Source: Sphingobium sp.
GTDB taxonomy: Bacteria; Pseudomonadota; Alphaproteobacteria; Sphingomonadales; Sphingomonadaceae
DNA length: 64,000 nt
Direction: 5' to 3'
Assembly (NCBI GenBank): GCA_022652485.1
Contig: JALCRK010000014.1
Span: forward strand, 1 to 64,000
Part shown: one piece after another, positions 36,744 through 45,205 of the stretch
How the letters are laid out: each line of letters opens with the position of its first letter
Position numbering within the stretch: the stretch's first letter is position 1
The notes under the pieces: generated by a model
What the model saw: the letters and a program-made list of their open reading frames with translations, nothing else
Databases searched by the model: none
Told to the model about the DNA's origin: nothing
Position numbers and translations under genes: made by a program

Positions 36744-37649
36744 TTAAGGGTGCATCAAAGCCCTGGCCTCGCGCTGGACTGTCTCCGCGATGGTGCGATA
36801 GGCGTCGGCATAGGCCGCGCCCCGCCGCCACGCCACCGCGATGCTGCGGGTGGGCTGCCAGTTTTCCACTTCCACAACCCGGATGCCGAGGCTTCCGCCC
36901 GCCTCAGAGCGGATATAGAGATCGGGCAGGATGGTGAGCGCCAGCCCGGTTCCGGCCATCTGGCGCAGGCTGTCGAGGCTGGTGCCCTCATAATCGCGCA
37001 GCAGCTGCATCTCGAGATCCATGCAGAGGGCGGCTACATGGCGGTGGAGGTGATGTGAGGCATGGAGCCCGAGAATGGGCGCACCCTTGAGATCCTCCTT
37101 CCGCACTACCCCTTTTTGGGCCAGCGGATGGTCCGGCGCGGCGACGAGATGCAGCCGCTCCCGGAAGAGCGGCTCGATCTCAAGATTCTCGCCCCCGATC
37201 GGCAATGGGCCGAGCAGCATGTCGAGCTGGCCGCGCGACAGCTCCAGCGCCTGCTCGTCAGGGATTCCCTCGCGGATGTAGAGCCGCAGGCCGGGCTGTT
37301 CGCGGTGAAGCGCGGAAATCACCTCGGACATGAGATAGGGGCCGAGCGTGGGCGTCACGCCGAAGCGTATCGTCCCCGCAATTCCTTCCTTCGCACGCCT
37401 GGCTACTTCACGAACGTCTTCGACCGCCACGAGAATGGCGCGTGCCCGTTCGGCTATGTCCCGCCCTATCGGTGTGAGCTCGACCCGTGTCTGGTTGCGC
37501 TCCACCAGCTCCAGCCCCAGTCGCTGTTCGAGCGCGCGCACCTGTTGGCTGAGCGATGGCTGGGACACATGGCTCGCCTGCGCGGCGCGTCCAAAGTGGC
37601 GTAGATCGGCCAGGGCAACAAGATATTCGAGCTGGCGAAGCGTGGGCAT
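36744..37649 (-). CDS. LysR-family regulator, OxyR-like, lacking the first redox Cys (301 aa)
   Basis: LysR-type transcription factor: N-terminal HTH (LRQLEYLVALADLRHFGRAA and SLSQQVRALEQRL) and a periplasmic-binding-like sensor domain resembling OxyR (FGVTPTLGPYLMSEVI, LLGPLPIGGENLEIEPLF). In E. coli OxyR Cys199 and Cys208 sense peroxide; here the matching stretch reads HHLHRHVAALC, so the first position appears to be His and only the second Cys remains. It therefore may not sense peroxide in the classical way. Start 37649 begins the conserved MPTLRQLEYL. Divergent from the acyl-CoA dehydrogenase gene, 137 bp away. Confidence 0.85.
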   Translation of the reverse strand: MPTLRQLEYLVALADLRHFGRAAQASHVSQPSLSQQVRALEQRLGLELVERNQTRVELTPIGRDIAERARAILVAVEDVREVARRAKEGIAGTIRFGVTPTLGPYLMSEVISALHREQPGLRLYIREGIPDEQALELSRGQLDMLLGPLPIGGENLEIEPLFRERLHLVAAPDHPLAQKGVVRKEDLKGAPILGLHASHHLHRHVAALCMDLEMQLLRDYEGTSLDSLRQMAGTGLALTILPDLYIRSEAGGSLGIRVVEVENWQPTRSIAVAWRRGAAYADAYRTIAETVQREARALMHP

Positions 37650-37728
37650 CGTTACACGATAAGGCAAAATGGAGCATCGCCCAACATCTATCCTGTCGGG
37701 AAAGACGGTTTCCCGTAACCCGCCGACA

Positions 37729-37767
37729 TTGACAAATGACTTATCAGAATGCAATATACTGATGAGT
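37729..37767 (+). promoter_or_regulatory. Promoter with overlapping dyad upstream of acyl-CoA dehydrogenase
   Basis: TTGACA (37729-37734) is a consensus -35; an AT-rich -10 (CAATAT or AATATA) follows 17-18 bp later. A near-perfect dyad, ACTTATCAG (37739-37747) with CTGATGAGT (37759-37767), 8 of 9 positions paired with an 11-bp centre, spans the spacer and -10. The geometry fits a LysR-type (T-N11-A) site, and the divergent OxyR-like regulator is the obvious candidate. Confidence 0.5.
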
Positions 37768-37786
37768 AAACAAACTGGAAGAGCCC

Positions 37787-38920
37787 ATGCTGCTGACCGA
37801 AATCCAGGAAGCGGTTCGCGACACTGTTCGCGATTTTGCGCAGGCCGAGATAAAGCCTCGGACATTCGCCTTCGAGGAAGCAAAGGCCTTTCCTCCCGCC
37901 CTGTTCGAACAGCTGGCGGGGATGGGACTCATGGGAATGATCGCGCCGGAGGAGGCCGGGGGAAGCGGCGCCGACTATGTTTCCTATGCCCTCGCCCTCA
38001 TGGAAATCGCCGCGGCGGACGGTGCGTTGTCGACCATCCTCAGCATTCAGAACAGCCTCATCATCTCTGGCCTGCTCAAGGATGGCAGCGCAGCACAGAG
38101 GGCGCGCTACCTGCCCGAGCTGATATCCGGGCGCATGATAGGAGCCTTCGCGTTGACCGAAGCGGATGCCGGATCGGATGCCTCCGCCATCCGCACGCGC
38201 GCCACGAGGGCGGAAGGCGGATGGATCCTGAGTGGCTCCAAGCAGTTCATCACGTCAGGCGGGATCGCTGGAGTGGTGATGGTGGTCGCCGTCACCGATC
38301 CCGATGCGGGCAAGAAAGGCATTTCGGCATTTCTCGTTCCCACCAACGCCAAGGGCTATAGGGTCGACAAGGTCGAGCATAAACTGGGTCAGGCTGCCTC
38401 CGATACCTGCGCCATCCGGTTCGAGGAATGTTTCATTCCCGATGACGCGCTCCTTGGCATGGAAGGGCGTGGCTATTCGATTGCGCTATCCAATCTGGAG
38501 GCGGGACGTATCGGCATCGCCGCACAGTGCGTGGGTATGGCGCAGGCCGCGCTGGAAATAGCGGTCGATTATGCGAAGGACCGTCGCAGCTTTGGCCAGC
38601 CGATTATCGAGCATCAGGCGGTGGGGTTCCGCCTTGCAGACCTTGCCGCGCGGCTGGAAGCGGCACGGCAGCTGACTCTGCATGCCGCCAGCCTGAAGGA
38701 TGGTGGTATTCCCTGTCTCAAGGAAGCATCGATGGCAAAGCTCGTCGCCTCTGAAACGGCCGAATCCGTGGTGTCAGGCGCGATCCAGACTCTGGGCGGC
38801 TACGGCTATCTCGAGGAATTCGGCGTCGCCAAAATTTATCGCGATGTCCGGGTGTGCCAGATCTACGAAGGCACATCCGATATCCAGCGCATGGTCATTG
38901 CGCGTGCCCTGACAGCCTGA
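37787..38920 (+). CDS. Acyl-CoA dehydrogenase, short-chain type (377 aa)
   Basis: FAD enzyme of fatty acid or branched-chain acyl-CoA oxidation. Signatures: GAFALTEADAGSDASA, the catalytic base Glu in CQIYEGTSDIQRM, and QTLGGYGYLEEF. Length and ending are typical of short-chain (butyryl-CoA-like) members. GGAAGAG precedes the ATG. The start lies 20 bp beyond a dyad overlapping a good promoter, so control by the divergent LysR regulator is likely. Substrate chain length cannot be told from sequence. Confidence 0.92.
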   Translation: MLLTEIQEAVRDTVRDFAQAEIKPRTFAFEEAKAFPPALFEQLAGMGLMGMIAPEEAGGSGADYVSYALALMEIAAADGALSTILSIQNSLIISGLLKDGSAAQRARYLPELISGRMIGAFALTEADAGSDASAIRTRATRAEGGWILSGSKQFITSGGIAGVVMVVAVTDPDAGKKGISAFLVPTNAKGYRVDKVEHKLGQAASDTCAIRFEECFIPDDALLGMEGRGYSIALSNLEAGRIGIAAQCVGMAQAALEIAVDYAKDRRSFGQPIIEHQAVGFRLADLAARLEAARQLTLHAASLKDGGIPCLKEASMAKLVASETAESVVSGAIQTLGGYGYLEEFGVAKIYRDVRVCQIYEGTSDIQRMVIARALTA

Positions 38921-39085
38921 AGGGCTTTGTCGGGGTAACCGATTGAATATGACCGCGAGCCCCCGCCAGCCGCGATGATGGATGTGTCAGGCTGGCCGGG
39001 TGAGCCGAGGACATTGTTCCGAGCGCCGTCTCCGGGCGATCAAGGAGAATCGCCGGAGCCGGTTGTTGTGCCGGCAGCCAACTTA

Positions 39086-39188
39086 TAGCGTGCTGCGTTA
39101 AATCTGACGCAGGACGCGCGCTCTATATTTTTGGTGTCGCATCGTTTTTTGCGCAAAGCCGGTTCCCACTTTTGCGCACGATGCTCTA
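39086..39188. repeat. Two-hairpin REP-like intergenic element overlapping the prpE stop
   Basis: First hairpin: CTGCGT (39093-39098) and ACGCAG (39107-39112). Second: GCATCG (39139-39144) with CGATGC (39179-39184), enclosing TGCGCAAA (39150-39157) with TTTGCGCA (39171-39178). The second stem surrounds GCCGGTTCCCACT, a core I know from dispersed palindromic repeats in many alphaproteobacterial genomes. The element ends in CTCTAG, whose CTA is the prpE stop codon on the minus strand. Confidence 0.7.
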
Positions 39189-41054
39189 GCCTGATGAAGC
39201 AAGCTGACGCATGATCCGGTCGAGCACGTCTGCATTTTCAATGGTGGGTGGGGTGACGACGGTTTCACCATTGGCGATCTTGCGGAGGGTTGCGCGCAGT
39301 ATCTTGCCCGAGCGCGTCTTGGGCAGCGCCTCGACGATGTGCACATCCTTGAGCGCGGCCACCGGCCCGAGATCGTCGCGCACAAGGGCGATGATCTCGC
39401 CCTGCATATTGGCATGAGCCTCCTGCCCGGCTTTCAGCACGGCAAATGCCATCGGGATCATGCCTTTCAAGGCATCGTCCGCGCCGATGACCGCGCACTC
39501 GGCGACTGCCGGATGGCTGGCGACGATCTGCTCCATCTGGCCGGTGGACAGCCGATGCCCGGCGACGTTGATGATGTCGTCCGTGCGCCCCATGATGTTG
39601 AGGAAGCCCTCGGCATCAAAATGGCCCGCATCGCCGGTTTCATAATAGCCGGGGAAGGTCTGGAACGCCTTCGCATAGCCTTCCGGGTTATTCCACAGCG
39701 TCGCATAGCAACCCGGCGCCATCGGCAGGCGGATCGTCACCGCGCCGCTCGATCCGTGCGACACCGGATGGCCGCCTTCATCCAAGATTTCGAAATGGAA
39801 ACCGGGCACGGGGAAGCCCGCGCTGCCAGCCTTGCGCCGCGTATCGCCCATGCCAAGGCAGGTCGCGATAGCGGGCCAGCCAAGCTCCGTCTGCCACCAG
39901 TGATCGATTATCGGGAGGCCCAACTGGTCCTCCGCCCAGTGGATCGTATCCGGGTCCGCGCGCTCGCCCGCAAGGAACATCGCGCGCAGCCTGCCGGTGC
40001 CGACATCCGTTACGAACGCGCCTTGCGGATCCTCCTTGCGGATGGCGCGGATGGCGGTCGGCGCGGTGAAGAAGACATCGACATCGTGCTTGTCGATCGT
40101 GCGCCAGAATGTGCCCGCATCAGGTGTTCCGACCGGCTTGCCCTCGAACAGCACCGTCGTGCAGCCCGCGATCAGTGGCCCATAGACGATATAGCTGTGG
40201 CCCACGACCCAGCCGACATCGGATGCCGCCCAGAACGTCTCGCCCGGCGCCATGCCGTAGATATGCTTCATGCTCCACGCGAGCGCGGTGGCGTGGCCGC
40301 CATTGTCGCGCACCACGCCCTTGGGCGTGCCGGTGGTGCCGGAAGTATAGAGGATGTAGAGTGGATCGGTCGACGCGACCGGCACACAGGGCGTGGGTTG
40401 CGCCTTTGCGAGTTCCGTTTGCCAGTCCAGATCCCGGCCAGCGGTCATCTCCGCCGCCAGTTGCGGCCGTTGCAGCAGCACGACATGATCGATGCTGTGC
40501 GTGGTCAACTCCAGCGCATGGTCCACCAGAGGCTTGTAGGGAATGACCTTTTGTCCCTCGATCCCGCAGGAGGCGGTGAGCAGCAACTTTGGTTTGGCAT
40601 CGTCGATCCGCTTCGCCAGCTCCGGCGCGGCGAAACCGCCGAACACCACCGAATGCACCGCCCCGATGCGCGCGCAAGCGAGCATAGCGAACAGCGTTTC
40701 CGGGATCATCGGCATGTAGATGACCACCCGGTCGCCCTTCGCAACGCCGAGACCGGCGAGCATACCCGCGACCCGCGCCACCTCATCGCGCAGTTCCGCG
40801 TAGCTGAAATGCCGCGTCTGCCCCGTCACCGGGCTTTCGTAGATGACGGCGGTCTGCTCTCCCCGCCCCGCTTCGACATGGCGATCGATCGCATTATGGC
40901 AGGTGTTGAGGATGCCGTCCGCGAACCAGCCCTCCTGCCTGCTCCATCCCTGGGTAGGTGCGCGCTCCCAATCGAGTGCGCGAGCGGCGTTCAGCCAGAA
41001 ACCGTCCGGGTCGCTCTGGCTGGCGGCGTAGGATGCGGCATACTCTCTGCTCAT
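39186..41054 (-). CDS. prpE: Propionyl-CoA synthetase (622 aa)
   Basis: AMP-forming acyl-CoA ligase activating propionate (or other short acids). Complete ANL motifs: YTSGTTGTPKGVV for ATP binding, DHWWQTELGWP, ETGDAGH and the catalytic-lysine motif PKTRSGKILRATLR. The N-terminal SDPDGFWLNAARALDWERAP block and the length are of PrpE rather than Acs (about 650 aa). Its stop codon lies within a REP-like repeat. No prpBCD genes are nearby, so the methylcitrate or methylmalonyl route must be encoded elsewhere. Confidence 0.9.
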   Translation of the reverse strand: MSREYAASYAASQSDPDGFWLNAARALDWERAPTQGWSRQEGWFADGILNTCHNAIDRHVEAGRGEQTAVIYESPVTGQTRHFSYAELRDEVARVAGMLAGLGVAKGDRVVIYMPMIPETLFAMLACARIGAVHSVVFGGFAAPELAKRIDDAKPKLLLTASCGIEGQKVIPYKPLVDHALELTTHSIDHVVLLQRPQLAAEMTAGRDLDWQTELAKAQPTPCVPVASTDPLYILYTSGTTGTPKGVVRDNGGHATALAWSMKHIYGMAPGETFWAASDVGWVVGHSYIVYGPLIAGCTTVLFEGKPVGTPDAGTFWRTIDKHDVDVFFTAPTAIRAIRKEDPQGAFVTDVGTGRLRAMFLAGERADPDTIHWAEDQLGLPIIDHWWQTELGWPAIATCLGMGDTRRKAGSAGFPVPGFHFEILDEGGHPVSHGSSGAVTIRLPMAPGCYATLWNNPEGYAKAFQTFPGYYETGDAGHFDAEGFLNIMGRTDDIINVAGHRLSTGQMEQIVASHPAVAECAVIGADDALKGMIPMAFAVLKAGQEAHANMQGEIIALVRDDLGPVAALKDVHIVEALPKTRSGKILRATLRKIANGETVVTPPTIENADVLDRIMRQLASSG

Positions 41055-41381
41055 GATTTCTCAGACATCTCCCCTAGAACCTTATGGTCCAGTATCGGAG
41101 ACTATTTCATCCTGTTCGCCAAGAAACGCAATTGGACCAAAGTTGGTAAAGAGGGGGGCGGCGCGTTGTCTTACAATCTTGTGCAGAACCATCGAACGAG
41201 CCTGCAAAAACCGCCCAGCTCGAATAACATGCTTTCATCGCTTCCCATATGGCGAAGTCCGCATGGGTGCGCCGTTCCCTTGCTGCTGTGCTGCCCGGAT
41301 AGGCGCAGAGCGGCTTCGCTCCTTCCTTCTCTCGCAATACCAATATGGGAGGGTGCTATATCCAGCACCGCGTGGGCGGCT
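41055..41381. other. Intergenic region, 327 bp
   Basis: Spacer between prpE and the last gene of the glycan operon, both leftward, so it must contain the prpE promoter and the end of the glycan transcript. Open frames on either strand are short and have no ribosome site. No convincing promoter hexamers, repeat or RNA gene seen. Confidence 0.4.
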
Positions 41382-42557
41382 TCAGGCGGCACGGCGCTCT
41401 CCTTCTGCCAGTGCGTCATAATGGCGCAGCAGATCGCGGAAATGATGCTCTATGAACCGGGTACCCTCGGCTGCTTCCATTGCGGTCTCGCGGATCGCAT
41501 CGCGGTTCATGGCTGAAAATCGCAGTATCGCCTCGGCGAGGCCTTGCGCCGAACCGGCGTCATAGAGCAGGCCCGCTCCCGGCACGAGCTGGTCCCGCGC
41601 GCCGCCCTGATCCGGCACGATGATCGGCAGACCACTGGCGCGCGCCTCGGCGGCGATCATGCCGAACGTCTCGGCTTCGCAGCCATGCACCAGCGCATCC
41701 GCACTGGCAAGCAAGCGGGCGAGATAGGGCCGGTCATGCACCGGCGGCATAATGCGGACATGCGGATCGGCCGCGTGGTGGCGCTGGATGAGGCGGCGCT
41801 CCGGGCCATCGCCAATCAGGATAAGGCCGACCGCGCAGTTCCGGCTGGCCCTGCGAACGGCATCGATCACCATCGGCCAGCGCTTTTCGGCGGCAAAGCG
41901 CCCCACGCCCAGCAGGAGCAGAGCGTCCTCCGGCAAACCGCAGCGGGCGAGCATCTGGCGACGCAAAGCCGTATCCCGCAGGATGGGCGTGAATATCCTG
42001 TCTGCAACGCCCATCGGATTGGTACGGGCATGAACCACGCCGCCGCGACGGAGCCGGTCGGTCAGGGAGGCATTGGCGCACAATATCGTGTCGAAGTCCG
42101 CATCGAGCCGCCGGAGATGCCGCCAGAAGGTGCCAAATGCCCGGTCGATCCAGGGACGCGGCATGATCGATCCGAACCAGCGATAGGCGTAAGCGGAGAG
42201 CGGGTCTGCGTGCATCACCAGCGAGCGGACCGCGCGCCCGTTCCAGCGCGCGACCATCGACGCGCTGGACCAGGGGGATGATGCTTCCACCACATCGGGG
42301 CACAGGTCGCTGAGCGCAGCGTGCAGCGCGGCCTCGTCGTCAAAATAACGATAGCGCCGGTCGAGCGGGAAGGACGGTGCGCGAAGATAGCGGATGCATG
42401 CGCCATCGCCGCGCTCCTCCGTTGCGTCATGCTTGCCGGGGGCGAGGATCGTGATCGTCGCGCCCATTTGGGGCAGCACGGCGAGTTTGCGCTCGACATA
42501 GGTTTTCACGCCGCCGCCGTGGGGGGTGTAAAATGCGCAAACATCGACGATGTGCAT
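41382..42557 (-). CDS. GT4-type glycosyltransferase (391 aa)
   Basis: GT-B fold sugar transferase acting at the cytoplasmic membrane face. N-terminal acceptor domain begins MHIVDVCAFYTPHGGGVKTY; the donor domain has LLGVGRFAAEKRW, IGDGPERRLI, and the EX7E motif in CEAETFGMIAAEARASGLP. Final gene of a five-gene leftward operon, starting 4 bp after the DUF2141 stop. Sugar donor and acceptor unknown; the lipid-like partners suggest a glycolipid or short cell-surface glycan. Confidence 0.88.
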   Translation of the reverse strand: MHIVDVCAFYTPHGGGVKTYVERKLAVLPQMGATITILAPGKHDATEERGDGACIRYLRAPSFPLDRRYRYFDDEAALHAALSDLCPDVVEASSPWSSASMVARWNGRAVRSLVMHADPLSAYAYRWFGSIMPRPWIDRAFGTFWRHLRRLDADFDTILCANASLTDRLRRGGVVHARTNPMGVADRIFTPILRDTALRRQMLARCGLPEDALLLLGVGRFAAEKRWPMVIDAVRRASRNCAVGLILIGDGPERRLIQRHHAADPHVRIMPPVHDRPYLARLLASADALVHGCEAETFGMIAAEARASGLPIIVPDQGGARDQLVPGAGLLYDAGSAQGLAEAILRFSAMNRDAIRETAMEAAEGTRFIEHHFRDLLRHYDALAEGERRAA

Positions 42558-42561
42558 TGCC

Positions 42562-43080
42562 TCAGTCCGGTTCTCTTAGCGGGCGAAAGGTGTAAAAGCC
42601 CTGGTTGTAGTTCATGAGGATGCGCAGCTCCGTAATGCCCGCCGAGGCTTGCACCGAGACGGTGGCGGCCCGGGGTTTCGACCAGCCCAGACGCGGATTG
42701 TTGGAAAAGCCCAGCCCGTCCTTGCTGATCGTCAGCTTGTGGTTGCTATCCCGGTCATGCAGCAGCATCAGCGCATAGGCGCCGGGCGCGGGCGCGCGAA
42801 TGCAGAGGCGCGGCACGCCTGTTTGCGGCACCGGAACCTCGACGCGGCGGAAGGTCTTGCCTTGCGACAGCAGGATATTGTCATCGGCGAGAAAATCACG
42901 CTCCGCCGCCGGATACAGCTCCAGCTTGAGCTGCCCTTGCCGGTCCTTGAGGCCGTCCACATCGATCAGAAAGGCTGGCCCCGGCTCGTGGGCGCGGCAC
43001 TGCCCCTCCGCCTTGCCCAGATCGGGGCTGGACGGCATCAGTGCGGCGGCGGCCAGCAGCGCGAGGGCTCCTCCGCTCAT
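42562..43080 (-). CDS. DUF2141 exported protein (172 aa)
   Basis: Small secreted beta-sandwich protein of unknown function. A signal peptide is visible at the start (MSGGALALLAAAALM), and the mature part has the DUF2141 pattern: GQLKLELYP, PGAYALMLLHDRDSNHKL and LGFSNNPR. ATG 43080 overlaps the preceding stop as ATGA; a longer frame reading inside that gene is rejected. Lies within the glycan operon between the LPG-synthase-like membrane protein and a glycosyltransferase, which suggests a periplasmic role in handling the product. Confidence 0.85.
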   Translation of the reverse strand: MSGGALALLAAAALMPSSPDLGKAEGQCRAHEPGPAFLIDVDGLKDRQGQLKLELYPAAERDFLADDNILLSQGKTFRRVEVPVPQTGVPRLCIRAPAPGAYALMLLHDRDSNHKLTISKDGLGFSNNPRLGWSKPRAATVSVQASAGITELRILMNYNQGFYTFRPLREPD

Positions 43081-44024
43081 GCTGCATCCTTCCTGATGAT
43101 GTATTCGACGACCAGCACTATGCCGACGATGACGTGGGCCGCGACGATCAGCGCCGCGATGAAAGTGAGCATCTCGCCGATCTCGTGGTCCCGACCGATC
43201 AGGAACACCGCGGCGGCGGCGAACACCACATCCTTGTTGGCGATGAAGGGAAGCCGGGCGATGAGTTGCCTCCACGTCGAAAGCAGCAGCCACCAGCCGA
43301 TCTGCGCACCGGGCAGCAGCAGGTGCCACAAAAGGGCGGAGAGCCCGATCATCGCCACGATGCGCCCGAAATGGACAAGGCTGACGAAACGGATCTCGCG
43401 CCAGTCCAATGAAAACAGCTTCTTGCGATAGAACAACACCGCCAGCGAGCTGGCCATGATGATGACGAGCGACGCAATGATGGTGTGGCTGTCTCCATTT
43501 TCGCCGAGGCGGGGCAGAAGCTGAACCAGCACGGGCGCACTGATGACGAGCAGCAGTATCGTCACGACATTGCCGATCATCGCTGAGAGAATGGTGACAT
43601 CCTTCACCGCGCCAAAGGGGGATGTCGTCAGCTTCACCGCGCGCCGCGCCCAGCTGTAGAAATAGACCTCCCCCGAATAGCCCAGCAGCAGTTCGTTACT
43701 GACCTGTTTTCGGAGCAGCGGGATCAGGCCGGAGAGGGGTATCGCCCATAATTTGCGGAAGATAATGAGCTCCGAAAGCGGACCGGCCAGGTAAAAGCAT
43801 CCGAACACCATCCAGAATTCGCTGCTGGACGAACCAATACGGACAATCGATCCCAGATCGAAGTGCCGCAGGTGCCAGAGCGCCGCGCCCAGAATGGCCA
43901 CGGAAAACAGGGTTCCCGCCCAGTGCAACCACTTGCTGCGGGCTTCGTCCATCGTATCGAGCGGATAGAGGGAGGATGCACCCGTTCCGCTATCGAGCGC
44001 CATATCCTGCACTGGCGTCATCAT
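43077..44024 (-). CDS. LPG-synthase-like integral membrane protein (315 aa)
   Basis: Polytopic inner-membrane protein with seven or eight helices (for example TLFSVAILGAALWHL, VVTILLLVISAPVLV, IGLSALLWHLLL and the C-terminal LIVAAHVIVGIVLVVEYI). The pattern resembles the flippase-like domain of lysylphosphatidylglycerol synthases (AglD/MprF N-terminal domain, UPF0104), which move lipids across the membrane; that likeness is by eye and moderate. ATG 44024 overlaps the stop of the upstream glycosyltransferase as ATGA and has GAGAGGGGG 6 nt ahead. Middle gene of the glycan operon, so a lipid-linked product or its translocation is likely. Confidence 0.65.
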   Translation of the reverse strand: MMTPVQDMALDSGTGASSLYPLDTMDEARSKWLHWAGTLFSVAILGAALWHLRHFDLGSIVRIGSSSSEFWMVFGCFYLAGPLSELIIFRKLWAIPLSGLIPLLRKQVSNELLLGYSGEVYFYSWARRAVKLTTSPFGAVKDVTILSAMIGNVVTILLLVISAPVLVQLLPRLGENGDSHTIIASLVIIMASSLAVLFYRKKLFSLDWREIRFVSLVHFGRIVAMIGLSALLWHLLLPGAQIGWWLLLSTWRQLIARLPFIANKDVVFAAAAVFLIGRDHEIGEMLTFIAALIVAAHVIVGIVLVVEYIIRKDAA

Positions 44025-45205
44025 CGCTGTCCCCCTCTCCATTCTGTCACCCCCGCACTATCGGCCGGAACGGGGACAGGGCGCAGACGGTGTGCGTTGG
44101 CCGCAGGCCCGGCGACTTGATGGAACAGCGTCATATAATCTTTCGCGGAGAGGGCGGCTGTGAAGCGCTCGACGGAGCGCGCGGCGGCGGCGCGGTCTAT
44201 CTTCAGGGCGCGTGCGGAGGCGATCGCGCCCGCCAGCGGCGTCATCTGTCCAACGGGGATGGTGATACCGAACTCTCCTCCCTGAAGCAGCGGGCCGATA
44301 CTCACCGCGCAATCCGTGGTGATGACAGGAAGCCCCACCGCCAGCGCCTCGACGATAACGGCGGGCACGCCCTCGTAGCGGGACGATAACAGGAACATAT
44401 CGCTCGCGCTCAGCAAGGCGGTCGTATCCGTGCGGTGGCCGGTAAAGATGACGCGGTCCGCGATGCCCAGTGCGCTCGCCAGTGCCCTAAGCCTCGCCTC
44501 CAGCGGGCCGTCGCCGACCAGACAGAGAGTGTCCCCCGGTTGGCCGCCGATCGCGAAGGCGCGCAGCATTAGATCCTGATCCTTCTGCGGGGCCAGCCTG
44601 CCGACGCTGATAAAGCGCAGCCCGCCTGCGGGAGCGGCCTTCTGCTCCAGCGGCAAAAGCTGGTCCAGAACCGGGTCCGCTACGATGGAGACGCGCGCCT
44701 CGGCTACCCCTAGCATGGACCGAAGCTCTCTGCGCATCGGCTCCGCCATGCCGACGAACCTGTTGATGAACCGGCCTTGGATCCTGAGCCAGAGATGATA
44801 GGCCGCGCGCGCAGGCCACGGCATGTCTGCGCGGACAAGGTCGTTGCTGATCTTGGCGACGATCGGCGGACAGCGTTTGCCCAGCAGCAGCTTCATCGCC
44901 ACCGCCACGATGGCGTAGCTGTTCCCTGCGCAGAACAGCGCATCGGGCCGCAAACGCCGGATCACACCCGGCAGCAGCAGGATCATCCACAAGGTTTCGA
45001 AATGGCGGACGGGCAGGTGCGTCTGTGGGCCAGTCTCATAGCACACGCGCCCTTCATGGATCGTGCGCATCGGGCCATCCCTGCGCCCCACCCACACCGG
45101 CGCATCGACGCCCGCCTTCTGCCATTGCTCGACGAGGCGCAGCGCCATGCGCTCCACGCCGCCGGACTCGAAGCTGTGCAGAAAGGTGAGGACACGGATG
45201 CTCAC
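44021..45205 (-). CDS. GT4-type glycosyltransferase (394 aa)
   Basis: GT-B sugar transferase. The acceptor domain starts VLTFLHSFESGGVERMALRL, typical of GT4; the donor domain has FISVGRLAPQKDQDLML, LVGDGPLEARL and SSRYEGVPAVIVEALAVGLP with the EX7E glutamates. The GTG start at 45205 overlaps the deacetylase stop (GTGA); the longer frame to 45691 lies entirely inside the deacetylase gene and is not real. Second gene of the glycan operon. Donor unknown. Confidence 0.88.
   Translation of the reverse strand: MSIRVLTFLHSFESGGVERMALRLVEQWQKAGVDAPVWVGRRDGPMRTIHEGRVCYETGPQTHLPVRHFETLWMILLLPGVIRRLRPDALFCAGNSYAIVAVAMKLLLGKRCPPIVAKISNDLVRADMPWPARAAYHLWLRIQGRFINRFVGMAEPMRRELRSMLGVAEARVSIVADPVLDQLLPLEQKAAPAGGLRFISVGRLAPQKDQDLMLRAFAIGGQPGDTLCLVGDGPLEARLRALASALGIADRVIFTGHRTDTTALLSASDMFLLSSRYEGVPAVIVEALAVGLPVITTDCAVSIGPLLQGGEFGITIPVGQMTPLAGAIASARALKIDRAAAARSVERFTAALSAKDYMTLFHQVAGPAANAHRLRPVPVPADSAGVTEWRGGQR

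Noticed and set aside
39339-41516. 725-codon open frame antisense to prpE
   Set aside because: Low-complexity Arg/His-rich translation opposite a complete ANL ligase.
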